A stretch of DNA of 64,000 bases from Roseovarius sp. MMSF_3359 (GCF_030733385.1 NZ_JASHJC010000009.1:124001-188000); one strand, 5' to 3'; positions 9,132 through 16,669 are shown, counted from the stretch's first letter. Notes: a model not told the origin generated them from the sequence alone. Numbers and translations are program-made.

Positions 9132-10123
9132 TCGAAAAGCTCTGGCGGGAGGCGTTGGTTAAGGGCGTCGGGCCAATCCTTTTCGGCATCAAGCCGGATC
9201 ACGGCCCTACCGCGAAGACCCGTTTTGACGTGCTCGATCCGTCCAGCGATCAATTCCGGCAGGACACGGACCCGAACGCGGAAAACCAGTTGTTCGCGTT
9301 CGCTTATCGTCTCGACCTGTTTTGGCGTGAATTGCGCCTCCGGCGAGACGAAGGAAACTTTCGCCGGTGTCGCGTAGTCCGGCAGGGCATCAAGCACAAT
9401 CCGGGCCTCTGCACCAATCGGCAGCAGCCCGGCCTCCCGCGCAGGCAAGAACACATCCATGTAGACCTTTTCCAGGCTGAGAAGCGTCAGGATCGGTTCG
9501 CCCGCCCCGACGACCTCGCCCGGTTCCGCCAGGCGATAAAGCACACGCCCCTGCAAAGGCGCAAAAAGCGCACTGTCGTCGATTTGCGCTTCTATGCGTC
9601 GGACGTCGGCCTGGGCCGCGGCAATCCGGCTTTCCGCGGTCGCGACGCGCGCCCGGGCCGCGCCCAATATGGCCTGGGCGACCAGATGAACGGTCTCGCG
9701 CTCTTCAAAGATCGTCTCCGAGATGTTCTGCCCGGCAAGCAGGGCCGTTGCCCGGTCAAGCTCCTGCGCTGCGCGGTGTTGTTCGCTTTGGCGCTGGATC
9801 ACCACGGCTTCTGCTTCTGCCTTGGTTTGTTCTGCAAGCGCAACCTCAGCCATGGCCCGGTCGAGCGCGGCGGAGAGTTCATCCGTGTCCATCTCCACGA
9901 GAATGTCACCCGCCGCAACGAGGTCACCCTCGGCCCTCCGGACCTCGGCCACGCGGCCTGCAATCGTTGGGGCCAACTCGACCTGTTCCGCCTCGACCCG
10001 CCCGTTACCCTGGACAAAACCCGGCGGTAATTCCTCGGTGCCATCAGAGAAGAGAACAAGGAACGCCGCTCCAACCAGGAGCAATGCCAATGCAGAAAGA
10101 ACTCCGCCCGTCGCTTTTTTCAT
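9128..10123 (-). CDS. HlyD-family membrane-fusion protein (YhiI-like)
   Basis: A 331-residue periplasmic adaptor. It has an uncleaved or signal-type N-terminal membrane segment (about 8-26), a biotinyl-lipoyl half-motif (G-R-V-A-E-V-R, about 53), a long alanine/glutamate-rich coiled-coil hairpin (about 85-190), the second lipoyl half (G-R-V-L-Y-R-L-A-E-P-G, about 197) and a beta-barrel domain. It is the first gene of the three-gene efflux operon and overlaps the ATPase fusion by four bases. It should link the inner-membrane pump to an outer-membrane channel; no TolC gene is in the window. The promoter must lie in the 443-base gap before serB. Confidence 0.9.
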   Translation of the reverse strand: MKKATGGVLSALALLLVGAAFLVLFSDGTEELPPGFVQGNGRVEAEQVELAPTIAGRVAEVRRAEGDLVAAGDILVEMDTDELSAALDRAMAEVALAEQTKAEAEAVVIQRQSEQHRAAQELDRATALLAGQNISETIFEERETVHLVAQAILGAARARVATAESRIAAAQADVRRIEAQIDDSALFAPLQGRVLYRLAEPGEVVGAGEPILTLLSLEKVYMDVFLPAREAGLLPIGAEARIVLDALPDYATPAKVSFVSPEAQFTPKQVETISEREQLVFRVRVRVLPELIAGRIEHVKTGLRGRAVIRLDAEKDWPDALNQRLPPELFE

Positions 10124-10566
10124 GTCATGGAATCCAGTGGTGGTCTCACTTTCACCAGTTTATCCGCGGCTCAGGCGGCGCACATTGCGATGAATCAAAC
10201 CGTGACCGGCGTGGTGGGAAGACAGAGATGTCTGAAGCATTCGGAGCGGGGTGACAGGTTACGATCGCCTAACCTCAGAACGCCCATTGCCAGATCAGCG
10301 CATCCGCGAAGAATTTTCTCTTGGCTCGCGCCCCGATTTGAGGATTTGACCGCGGCGATACGTCTGCCCGTGTTCGTTCTTAACTGCGACTTTGATTGGC
10401 GGATGGGGCAATCACTTCATGTTCGAAAAATGCCGCGCTTTGGGCGCAAAACAAATGCCGTGTTTGCGGAGGGCGGCTTCGTCCGCGGTGCTATCTCGCT
10501 CATCAGACCTAGAAACTCCGCTGTACCTGCTTTATCTCGCGATGCAATTGCAGCGCAGAGGGACAT
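10124..10566. other. Divergent intergenic region between efflux operon and serB
   Basis: This 443-base stretch separates two divergent units and must hold both promoters. It is visibly less GC-rich than the flanking genes. Open frames crossing it lack ribosome-binding sites and family resemblance, so I call no gene. I could not fix a promoter with confidence. Confidence 0.5.
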
Positions 10567-11445
10567 ATGTACATAGCCACATTGATTGCACCCGTCGGGT
10601 TGTTGGATCCGTCACTGGTAGAGAACCTGCGCAATGCCTGGGGTGGGGGGGATGCGATTTGGTTATCGCCTGATGAGGCCGCGGAATTCAGCGTGGCAGA
10701 GATACCGGCCAACCGGTGGGAGGTTTGGCAGAGCTTGCAGGCAATGCAGGTCGATCTGGTGGTGCAGGGGGCCCGGGGCCGGCGGAAGAAGATGCTTCTG
10801 GCGGATATGGACAGCACGATGATCCAGCAGGAATGCATTGATGAACTGGCCGAAGAGGCGGGTGTGGGCGCGCATGTGAAGGATATCACCGCTCGGGCGA
10901 TGAATGACGAGCTGGATTTCGAAGAGGCGTTGATCGAGCGGGTGCGATTGCTTGGCGGGCTTGATGAGGGTGTCATCGGGCGCGTGATCGAAGAACGAAT
11001 CACCTATATGCCCGGGGGGGACCTCCTGGTGGCGACGATGCAGGCAAAGGGGGCCTACGCGGCGCTTGTCTCAGGCGGGTTTACGGCATTTACTGCGCAG
11101 GTGGCCGCGCATCTTGGGTTTGATGAGAACCGTGCCAATACCTTGCTGGTCGAGGCAGGCAGACTGACGGGCGATGTCGGTCGGCCCATCCTGGGGCGGC
11201 AGGCCAAGATCGCGGCGCTGGAGGAAATCACGGGCCGGTTGGGCTTGGCCGAGGCGGATGTGATTGCGGTGGGGGATGGGGCCAATGACCTCGGCATGTT
11301 GGGACGGGCGGGTGCGGGCGTTGCCCTTCATGCCAAACCGTCCGTTGCCGCGCAGTGTGATTTGCGGATCAATTACGGTGACCTGACCGCGCTCTTGTTC
11401 CTGCAGGGTTATGCAAAGGATGAGTTCGTCACCCCCGCGGGATGA
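10567..11445 (+). CDS. serB: Phosphoserine phosphatase SerB
   Basis: This enzyme dephosphorylates O-phospho-L-serine, the last step of serine biosynthesis. It is a 292-residue HAD-superfamily protein with an N-terminal ACT-like domain (about 1-70). Motif I is D-M-D-S-T, with nucleophile Asp80 and acid Asp82; motif II is the serine/glycine region S-G-G-F-T; motif III/IV is G-D-G-A-N-D. Length and layout match alphaproteobacterial SerB. A GAGG lies a few bases before the ATG. serA and serC are not in the window, so the gene stands alone. It is convergent with ribH2 across a 132-base gap containing a perfect inverted repeat. Confidence 0.96.
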   Translation: MYIATLIAPVGLLDPSLVENLRNAWGGGDAIWLSPDEAAEFSVAEIPANRWEVWQSLQAMQVDLVVQGARGRRKKMLLADMDSTMIQQECIDELAEEAGVGAHVKDITARAMNDELDFEEALIERVRLLGGLDEGVIGRVIEERITYMPGGDLLVATMQAKGAYAALVSGGFTAFTAQVAAHLGFDENRANTLLVEAGRLTGDVGRPILGRQAKIAALEEITGRLGLAEADVIAVGDGANDLGMLGRAGAGVALHAKPSVAAQCDLRINYGDLTALLFLQGYAKDEFVTPAG

Positions 11446-11505
11446 CGACCAGGTGTGATCTTGAAGCGCCCGTGCCGGGCACGGTTCACCTGACCCCTCC
11501 TCCTG

Positions 11506-11529
11506 TCCTCCTCCCATGGGGGAGGAGGA
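11506..11529. repeat. Perfect 10-bp inverted repeat between serB and ribH2
   Basis: The arms TCCTCCTCCC (11506-11515) and GGGAGGAGGA (11520-11529) are exact reverse complements around a four-base loop. There is no T-tract on either strand, so a classical terminator is not certain. Its position between convergent genes suggests a bidirectional stop or 3' end stabiliser. Confidence 0.6.
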
Positions 11530-11577
11530 AGCATTTGGTAGCTCTACCCAGCAGAATTCACGGGGCTGAGGATGCGA

Positions 11578-12012
11578 TCAGGCGGCGAGTTGCGCGCGGG
11601 TTTTGCCGATCATCAGCGCGGCGCGGGCGGCTTCGCGGCCTTTTTCGACGAAGTGGTCGCGATAGATTGCATTGTGGTGGTCGGTTTCCTGATACTGGTG
11701 CGGTGTGAGGGATACGGACAGGACAGGCACACCGGTATCGAGGCCGGCGCGCATCAAACCATCGACCACGGCCTGGGCCACGAAATCGTGGCGGTAGATG
11801 CCGCCATCGACAACAAAAGCAGCAGCAGCCACGGCGTCATAGCGCCTCGTTTGGGCCAGATCGCGGGCCAGAAGGGGCATTTCAAATGCGCCGGGGGTGT
11901 CGAATACGTCGATCTGTGCCATGGGGATCAATTCGGCAAAGCCATCGAGCGCACGGGTCACGATATCGGCATGCCAGTTGGCCTTGATGAAGGCGTAGCG
12001 GGGAAGTGTCAT
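11578..12012 (-). CDS. ribH2: 6,7-dimethyl-8-ribityllumazine synthase, type II (RibH2)
   Basis: This enzyme condenses 5-amino-6-ribitylaminouracil with 3,4-dihydroxy-2-butanone 4-phosphate to make the riboflavin precursor lumazine. The 144-residue protein carries P-G-A-F-E-M-P, V-V-D-G-G-I-Y-R-H-D-F-V-A and V-L-S-V-S-L-T-P-H. The R-H-D-F-V-A version and the P-H in place of the usual T-E end are the hallmarks of the type II, decameric RibH2 known from Brucella and relatives. It is a single-gene unit preceded by an FMN riboswitch, so riboflavin status should control it. The start has a strong AAGGAG eight bases upstream that can be hidden in a hairpin. A housekeeping ribH1 is presumably elsewhere. 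Confidence 0.93.
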   Translation of the reverse strand: MTLPRYAFIKANWHADIVTRALDGFAELIPMAQIDVFDTPGAFEMPLLARDLAQTRRYDAVAAAAFVVDGGIYRHDFVAQAVVDGLMRAGLDTGVPVLSVSLTPHQYQETDHHNAIYRDHFVEKGREAARAALMIGKTRAQLAA

Positions 12013-12020
12013 GGTGTGGT

Positions 12021-12065
12021 CTCCTTTCCATTTGACACGTCGCCCAGGACATCAAACGAAAGGAG
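12021..12065 (-). promoter_or_regulatory. SD-sequestering hairpin (riboswitch expression platform) of ribH2
   Basis: On the minus strand CTCCTTTC (12065-12058) followed by TTTGA (12056-12052) can pair with TCAAA (12035-12031) followed by GAAAGGAG (12028-12021). The second arm contains the ribosome-binding site of ribH2, whose ATG is at 12012. Thirteen base pairs with small bulges around a 16-base loop would block translation. This is the expected off-state of a translational FMN riboswitch. Confidence 0.8.
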
Positions 12066-12091
12066 TTTGGGCCGCAGCCCGCGCACCTCAC

Positions 12092-12233
12092 GTTCTCTTT
12101 CATCCGGACTATGACCGTCGGCTCTGGAGTTGCACCAGATCTGCTTGTCACCCCGGTCGAACCGGGGCCGCTCGCGGGCTTCGGAGACGTGCTCCGTTAC
12201 CGCCGGTGGGGAATTTCGCCCCGCCCTGAGAAC
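12092..12233 (-). ncRNA. FMN riboswitch (RFN element)
   Basis: Read on the minus strand, the conserved RFN core is plain: AGGGCGGGGCGAAATTCCCC, then ACCGGCGGTAA, a variable arm CCCCGGTTCGACCGGGG, AGATCTGGTGCAACTCCAGA, GCCGACGGTCATAGTCCGGA, then GATGAAAGAG. Outer helix P1 is formed by GTTCTC (12233-12228) and GAGAAC (12097-12092). FMN binding to this class lowers expression of riboflavin genes. It precedes ribH2 with a 79-base linker carrying the sequestering hairpin. Confidence 0.95.
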
Positions 12234-12240
12234 AGAAGTG

Positions 12241-12269
12241 ATTGTGTGGGAAAGGAGGCCGCGGTGCAA
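12241..12269 (-). promoter_or_regulatory. Candidate sigma-70 promoter of the riboswitch-ribH2 transcript
   Basis: On the minus strand a -35 TTGCAC (12269-12264) and a -10 CACAAT (12246-12241) are separated by 17 bases, each matching four of six consensus positions. Transcription would begin just before riboswitch helix P1, which is the expected distance. Confidence 0.45.
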
Positions 12270-12303
12270 GCCGCGATTGCGACCGGAAGCATGGGTAAAG
12301 CGG

Positions 12304-12336
12304 CAGAAACCCGGGGGCGCACGAGGCGCCCCCGGG
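12304..12336 (-). terminator. Rho-independent terminator of the EF-hand gene
   Basis: An 11-bp perfect stem, CCCGGGGGCGC and GCGCCCCCGGG (12336-12326 and 12320-12310), encloses a five-base loop. On the minus strand it is followed by TTT. It lies 20 bases after the EF-hand stop and separates that gene from the riboswitch promoter. The T-run is short, but the stem is very stable. Confidence 0.75.
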
Positions 12337-12356
12337 GCAAGACAATTCAACCCGGA

Positions 12357-12599
12357 TTACGAGGCGTCGGGCAGAATGCCTGCTTCGCGCGCCGCGCCGA
12401 TTTCGTCTTCGGCAAGGGCACCATCAGCATTGGTGTCGATCTGCTCGAACGTGCCTTCGGCGGCTTCGGGATGTGCGGCGGCGAATTCATCAGCGGTTAC
12501 GGCGCCGTCGCCATTCGCGTCCATGGCATCCGACGCCAGAGCGGCGGCGGGCAGTGTCAGAGCGATGGCGAAGGTCGCGGCTGTAAGTTCTTTCAACAT
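12357..12599 (-). CDS. Small secreted EF-hand calcium-binding protein
   Basis: An 80-residue protein with a signal peptide (about 1-22, ending A-L-A-S) and two EF-hand loops, D-A-N-G-D-G-A-V-T-A-D-E (about 27-38) and D-T-N-A-D-G-A-L-A-E-D-E (about 55-66). Both have acidic residues at loop positions 1, 3, 5 and 12, so calcium binding is likely. It is a single-gene unit with its own terminator. Such short calmodulin-like periplasmic proteins are common in marine alphaproteobacteria, but their role is not established. The start is supported by AGGGAATG just upstream. Confidence 0.88.
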   Translation of the reverse strand: MLKELTAATFAIALTLPAAALASDAMDANGDGAVTADEFAAAHPEAAEGTFEQIDTNADGALAEDEIGAAREAGILPDAS

Positions 12600-12621
12600 G
12601 AGTTCATTCCCTTTTTGGTGT

Positions 12622-12662
12622 CATGTTCACGAGGGGCTTTCTTGCCCTCGAGACAGAACATG
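12622..12662. repeat. Nested inverted repeat upstream of the EF-hand gene
   Basis: Outer arms CATGTTC (12622-12628) and GAACATG (12656-12662) enclose inner arms CGAGGG (12630-12635) and CCCTCG (12645-12650). It lies 23 bases upstream of the EF-hand start, in the likely promoter or 5' leader. Operator or leader hairpin is equally possible. Confidence 0.5.
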
Positions 12663-12872
12663 GGCAGTGCGTTTGGGAATGTCCCGTCTTGTTGGAGCAA
12701 GGTGTCACAAGCGTGCAGAAACGAGCCAAAACGGTCAAAAAGCTCGGCGTTTCACTGCCACAACCGGGAAGTTTCTTCGGATCAGCGGGACGGTGCGCAA
12801 GCGGGGTGGGGGTTTGGGCAGAAATCGGCTCAAAATACCCGTTAAGGTTGATCGGCGGAGGGCTGCCAGATG

Positions 12873-13868
12873 TCAGAGCAGTGAGTCGACCGGTTTCATC
12901 ACGCCGGTTTCGAGGCCGCGACGGTTGAGAATCGGTGCGTTTACGAAGCGGCGGGCGGTGGGATGATCGGCATCAAGCACGCCCAGCCGGATCAGGAGCG
13001 CCGCGATCGTACAGTTCGAGCCGCGGATTGCGCCATCCATGACCTTCAGGGCGATGCCCAGCTTGAGACCGGGGATGATTGCAGAGTAATAGCCTTCGGC
13101 GCCGTTCTTGATGGCCACGGGTTGATTGGTGGCACGCATCAGTGCAGTGGCACCGTGGCGATCGCCGGCCACCAGGTCGGGGTGCGCGACCATTGCCTGC
13201 CAGAGCCGGACCATTGCCGACTGCCGCGCATCGGCCCCGTCGCGGGCGGCGGCGAATTCGGCCATGGCCCGGGCCATCCCGTGCATGGTGCAGGCGGGGT
13301 TGGGGGCCGAACAGCCATCAATGCCTGAGCCGGGGCTGGTCTCTCCGGTGACGTCTTCGAAGGCTGCGAGGCTGGCCAGCTGCACCGGGTGGTCGAAATC
13401 GACATATTCCGGGCCACCGCGCAGGTGTTTGGAGAGGGTCAGGAAGCCTGCATGTTTGCCCGAGCAGTTATTGTGGATCTGGCAGGGCTTGCTGTCGGAG
13501 CGGATGAGCTCGTTGAACGCCGCGCGATCCTGCGGCATTTGCGGGCCGCAGCGCAGATCCGCGTCACCCAAGTCGAGCGCGGTCAGCCAGTCGCGAACTC
13601 GGTCCGTGTGCATCGAGGCACCAAGATGTGACGCGCAGGCCAGGGCAAGCTGTTCCCGCGACAACCCGAACGCATCTGCCGCGCCGCTTTCGACGAGCGG
13701 CAGCGCCTGGATCATCTTGGCCGAGCTGCGCGGCATGAAGAGTGCGTTGGGCTCGCCCCAGGCATCGACAATCTGACCGGCTTCGTCACAGATCACCGCG
13801 TGGCCCGAATGGGTGCATTCCAGAAACGGTCCGCGCCAGAGTTCAGTCAGGATCACAGGGTCGGACAT
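12873..13868 (-). CDS. Asparaginase (L-asparaginase II / AnsA Rhizobium-type family)
   Basis: A 331-residue cytoplasmic protein of the thermolabile-asparaginase family (Rhizobium etli type), which shares a serine-hydrolase/beta-lactamase-like fold and hydrolyses asparagine to aspartate and ammonia. Family signatures seen are P-R-S-S-A-K-M-I-Q near 45-53, with the Ser-x-x-Lys catalytic pair, C-S-G-K-H-A-G-F near 135, and D-G-C-S-A-P near 185. Length is normal. No other nitrogen gene adjoins it. It is divergent from the IalB-like gene. Substrate assignment rests on the family only. Confidence 0.88.
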   Translation of the reverse strand: MSDPVILTELWRGPFLECTHSGHAVICDEAGQIVDAWGEPNALFMPRSSAKMIQALPLVESGAADAFGLSREQLALACASHLGASMHTDRVRDWLTALDLGDADLRCGPQMPQDRAAFNELIRSDSKPCQIHNNCSGKHAGFLTLSKHLRGGPEYVDFDHPVQLASLAAFEDVTGETSPGSGIDGCSAPNPACTMHGMARAMAEFAAARDGADARQSAMVRLWQAMVAHPDLVAGDRHGATALMRATNQPVAIKNGAEGYYSAIIPGLKLGIALKVMDGAIRGSNCTIAALLIRLGVLDADHPTARRFVNAPILNRRGLETGVMKPVDSLL

Positions 13869-14051
13869 GGCACACCTTAAAACTGCGGCGAACTGTGCAA
13901 AATTCCGCCAATTGCATCTTTCATATCTCGTCTGTTTCAGGCTATTGTTGCAATGTCGAGTGAGTTGAGGCCGTTAACAACAAAAAAACCCGACGGGGGA
14001 CACGAAACGGCCGGTGAAATTGAGGCAAAGTACAGCTTGGAGGCTGGACAC

Positions 14052-14579
14052 ATGGTATCACGTATGGTTCGCGGCATGGGATGCGCATTGCTGGCGCTGG
14101 CGGCGACAGGCGTTTCGGCGCAGGAAGAAAGCACCAATCAAGTTGCGGCCAAGACCGCATGGAGCGTTTTTGAAGACTCTGACCCGCGAGAGTGCTGGGC
14201 TGTGTCCGCTCCGACCGAGACGGTCAACACCAAGGATGGCCGTGTCGTAGCCGTGCGCCGGGGCGATATCCTCCTGATGGCGTTTTACCGTCCGGGCGCA
14301 GGCGTGAAGGGCCAGGTCACCTTTACCGGAGGCTACCCTTTTGCGGGCGGATCGACTGTGAACGTGAATGTCGGTGGCAACGAGTTCGAGATGTTCACCG
14401 AAGGCGAATGGGCTTGGCCGGCGAGCACCTCGGATGATGCCAAGATCATCTCGGCGCTGAAACGCGGCGCATCGGCGGTATTGACCGCACGCTCGGGGCG
14501 CGGAACCGTCACCAAGGACACGTTTTCCCTCTCCGGGTTCACGGCCGCGGTTGAAGAGGCCGAGAAACGCTGTCAGTGA
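14052..14579 (+). CDS. Secreted IalB-like (invasion-associated locus B family) protein
   Basis: A 175-residue protein with a signal peptide (M-V-S-R-M-V-R start, hydrophobic core, A-Q-E cleavage about residue 24). The mature part is small, has a conserved cysteine near D-P-R-E-C-W and another at the C-terminus, and resembles the IalB family, whose members act in the envelope. The name comes from Bartonella; in free-living alphaproteobacteria the role is unknown and no invasion function is implied. The start at 14052 is preferred over the longer open frame from 13953 because it has TTGGAGG about eight bases upstream and begins directly with the signal peptide. A terminator follows. Confidence 0.78.
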   Translation: MVSRMVRGMGCALLALAATGVSAQEESTNQVAAKTAWSVFEDSDPRECWAVSAPTETVNTKDGRVVAVRRGDILLMAFYRPGAGVKGQVTFTGGYPFAGGSTVNVNVGGNEFEMFTEGEWAWPASTSDDAKIISALKRGASAVLTARSGRGTVTKDTFSLSGFTAAVEEAEKRCQ

Positions 14580-14613
14580 TTTCGACCTGACAAACGAATT
14601 CAGCACTTGGACG

Positions 14614-14641
14614 CCGGCCACCTCCGTGAGTGGCCGGTTTT
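14614..14641 (+). terminator. Rho-independent terminator after the IalB-like gene
   Basis: The stem CCGGCCAC (14614-14621) and GTGGCCGG (14630-14637) is exact, with an eight-base loop, and is followed directly by TTTT. It lies 35 bases after the stop codon. Confidence 0.88.
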
Positions 14642-14987
14642 GCTTGGATGCACTGGCTGTCTCCTCTAACTCTGGAGGGGGAGATATTGCGTTGGGGGAC
14701 ATCTTTGTGCCGTTTGATGAGATGTGGAACAGTGCGCTGATTAATCAGCTGTTGAGTTCCTCTCTGTTGCTTCCACCGTTGGGTCGTTTTGCGCACCGAT
14801 TGGGCGATAGTGACGCCTGCTTACGGATATCAAACGCTACGTTAAATGTGCGGTTCGAGGCGTTTGCCCATCACCTTGATATTTTATTCACGCCATCTCA
14901 ACATGTGCTCTCCAACCCGCTGGTTGATGCCGTTGACCGGGCGGGAGACTTGCTTGCCGTGTCATCCCCCAATGCGCGGGCAGGCAA
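14642..14987. other. Intergenic region before the phosphopantetheinyl transferase gene
   Basis: About 350 bases of lower GC content than the surroundings. No open frame with a convincing start or family resemblance is seen. It must carry the promoter of the downstream gene. Confidence 0.45.
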
Positions 14988-15716
14988 ATGATCCCGCCCG
15001 TTGGTGCCGATGTTGATATCTGGCTGGGGGATTTGGGCCATGGTGCCGATCCTGTGTCGCTGCGGCGGCTGCTTGCCCCGTATGAAATCGCGCGGGCAGA
15101 GCGGTTTGTGCAAGAGATCCACATGTCTCGTTTCATCCTGCGCCGGGCCTTTCGGCGGATCGTTCTGGGTCACTACCTGGATCACCCGCCCGGCGAACTC
15201 GAGTTCGACGAAGATGGCACCAAGAAGCCGGTCCTGGTGACCGGGCCGGACGTGCCACCTCTTCATTTCAGTACAAGTCATTCGGCCGATCAATGGTTGA
15301 TGGCAGTCTCCGGCGCGGAAATCGGGGCCGATACCGAAGCGCCACGTGCCCTCATGGACATGGACGCGATGATTGCGCGTGTATGTTCCTCCGATGAGGT
15401 GCGCCTTCTGTCGTACATGCTGCCAGATGCCCGCCAGGACCACTTCTTTACCCTTTGGACGGTCAAGGAAGCCGTTGCCAAACTGACCGGGGAAGGGTTG
15501 CGCGCGCCGCTGGACGCCATCGACACCCGGGGCGTCGTCGATCCCGAGGGCGCGACCTATGGCGGAAACCACATTCACCTCTCTGCGCCCGCTGTGCCGG
15601 GGCCGGCCAAGGCGATGCTTGCGGCATACCAGCCCTTTGGCACTCTCTGTGCGCGGGATGTGTTAGAGTTGCTCAGCCCCAGGTCGGGTGAAACCGGCCC
15701 GCCGGCGACAGGGTGA
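14988..15716 (+). CDS. 4'-phosphopantetheinyl transferase (Sfp type)
   Basis: This enzyme moves the phosphopantetheine arm of CoA onto carrier proteins. The 242-residue length is that of the two-domain Sfp group rather than the short AcpS group. Motifs are H-F-S-T-S-H-S (about 91), G-A-D-T-E (about 108, usually G-V-D-I-E, magnesium ligands Asp and Glu kept) and W-T-V-K-E-A-V-A-K-L-T-G-E-G-L (about 160). No polyketide or non-ribosomal peptide gene is in view, so the acceptor is unknown; siderophore or fatty-acid carrier proteins are possible. Its last 44 bases overlap the end of map on the other strand. Confidence 0.88.
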   Translation: MIPPVGADVDIWLGDLGHGADPVSLRRLLAPYEIARAERFVQEIHMSRFILRRAFRRIVLGHYLDHPPGELEFDEDGTKKPVLVTGPDVPPLHFSTSHSADQWLMAVSGAEIGADTEAPRALMDMDAMIARVCSSDEVRLLSYMLPDARQDHFFTLWTVKEAVAKLTGEGLRAPLDAIDTRGVVDPEGATYGGNHIHLSAPAVPGPAKAMLAAYQPFGTLCARDVLELLSPRSGETGPPATG

Positions 15717-16518
15717 AAAGCTCGCAGCCATCCGCCGTCACGCCAATGGAATGTTCGAACTGCGCCGAGAGTGATTTGTCGCGCGTCACCGCCGTCCAGT
15801 CATCCGAGAGAACCTTGGTTTCCGGACGGCCCAGATTGACCATCGGCTCGATGGTAAAAAACATGCCCTCTTCGAGCACCGGACCGGTGCCTGCGCGCCC
15901 GTAATGCAGCACATTGGGCGGGGAATGGAACACCCGGCCCAGACCATGACCGCAGAAGTCGCGCACAACCGACATGCGCTGCGCTTCGACAAATGTCTGG
16001 ATGGCGTGGCCGATATCGCCGAACGTATTGCCGGGCTTCACCGCTTCGATCCCCTTGAAGAGCGAATCATGGGTGACCTGGATCAGACGTTCGGCCTTGC
16101 GGCTGAGCTTGCCTGCGACATACATCCGTGACGTATCCCCGTACCAGCCATCGACCACCACGGTGACGTCGATATTGAGGATATCGCCATCCTTGAGCTT
16201 CTTGTCGCCGGGGATGCCATGACACACCACGTGGTTCACGCTGATGCAGCTTGCGTGCTGATAGCCCTTGTAGCCAATCGTGGCCGAGGTCGCGCCTGCG
16301 GCGTTGACCTTGTTCTCGATCATGCGGTCCAGTTCGCCAGTGGTCTGGCCCACGAACACATGATCCGCGATCTCGTCCAGAATACGCGCCGCCAGTTCCC
16401 CGGCCTTGTGCATACCGGCAAAATCCGCAGCCTGGTGGATGCGGATACCGTCGCGCGTGGTTCTGCCGCTGTGTTTGTCTTTCAAGTCCTGTCGCCCGTT
16501 CTTTGCAATCCGACGCAC
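15673..16518 (-). CDS. map: Type I methionine aminopeptidase
   Basis: This enzyme removes the initiator methionine from nascent proteins. The 281-residue protein shows the pita-bread metal ligands: Asp in N-I-D-V-T-V, Asp in Y-G-D-T-S-R-M, His in G-H-G-L-G, Glu in F-T-I-E-P-M and Glu in Q-F-E-H-S. The N-terminal A-S-C-I-S-V-N and H-G-I-P motifs are typical of type I. The first 20 or so residues (basic, polar) may be an extension; later in-frame starts are not obviously better. It overlaps the phosphopantetheinyl transferase gene tail to tail by 44 bases. Confidence 0.95.
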   Translation of the reverse strand: MRRIAKNGRQDLKDKHSGRTTRDGIRIHQAADFAGMHKAGELAARILDEIADHVFVGQTTGELDRMIENKVNAAGATSATIGYKGYQHASCISVNHVVCHGIPGDKKLKDGDILNIDVTVVVDGWYGDTSRMYVAGKLSRKAERLIQVTHDSLFKGIEAVKPGNTFGDIGHAIQTFVEAQRMSVVRDFCGHGLGRVFHSPPNVLHYGRAGTGPVLEEGMFFTIEPMVNLGRPETKVLSDDWTAVTRDKSLSAQFEHSIGVTADGCELFTLSPAGRFHPTWG

Positions 16519-16640
16519 TATTTAGGGACTTTTTGCCCAAAGGACCAGAGGGGGAAGATGGCACATGCCGGATGACTTCTGCCGGGCATTGGGCGCGACA
16601 TTTTGACATTCGATGTTTTGAATATTGCAGGGCGCCAAAA

Positions 16641-16669
16641 TGTCTGACATTTAATTGTCTGACATTTAA
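16641..16669. promoter_or_regulatory. Tandem 14-bp repeats upstream of the acyl-CoA dehydrogenase gene
   Basis: TGTCTGACATTTAA occurs at 16641-16654 and again, exactly, at 16656-16669, ending 21 bases before the ATG. Each copy contains a near-palindrome, ATGTCTGACAT-like. A similar ATTTTGACATT lies just upstream. Two in-phase-like copies 15 bases apart suggest a binding site for a repressor, probably one that senses the acyl-CoA substrate. Confidence 0.6.

Noticed and set aside
10127..10576. Open frame of 149 codons in the gap before serB
   Set aside because: No ribosome-binding site, no domain, and it runs into the serB start; composition looks non-coding.
14551..14991. Open frame of 146 codons before the phosphopantetheinyl transferase gene
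   Set aside because: It starts inside the IalB-like gene, crosses a clear terminator and has no family resemblance.
14988..15716. Biosynthetic gene cluster signalled by an Sfp-type transferase
   Set aside because: No polyketide or non-ribosomal peptide synthase, carrier protein or tailoring gene is nearby.
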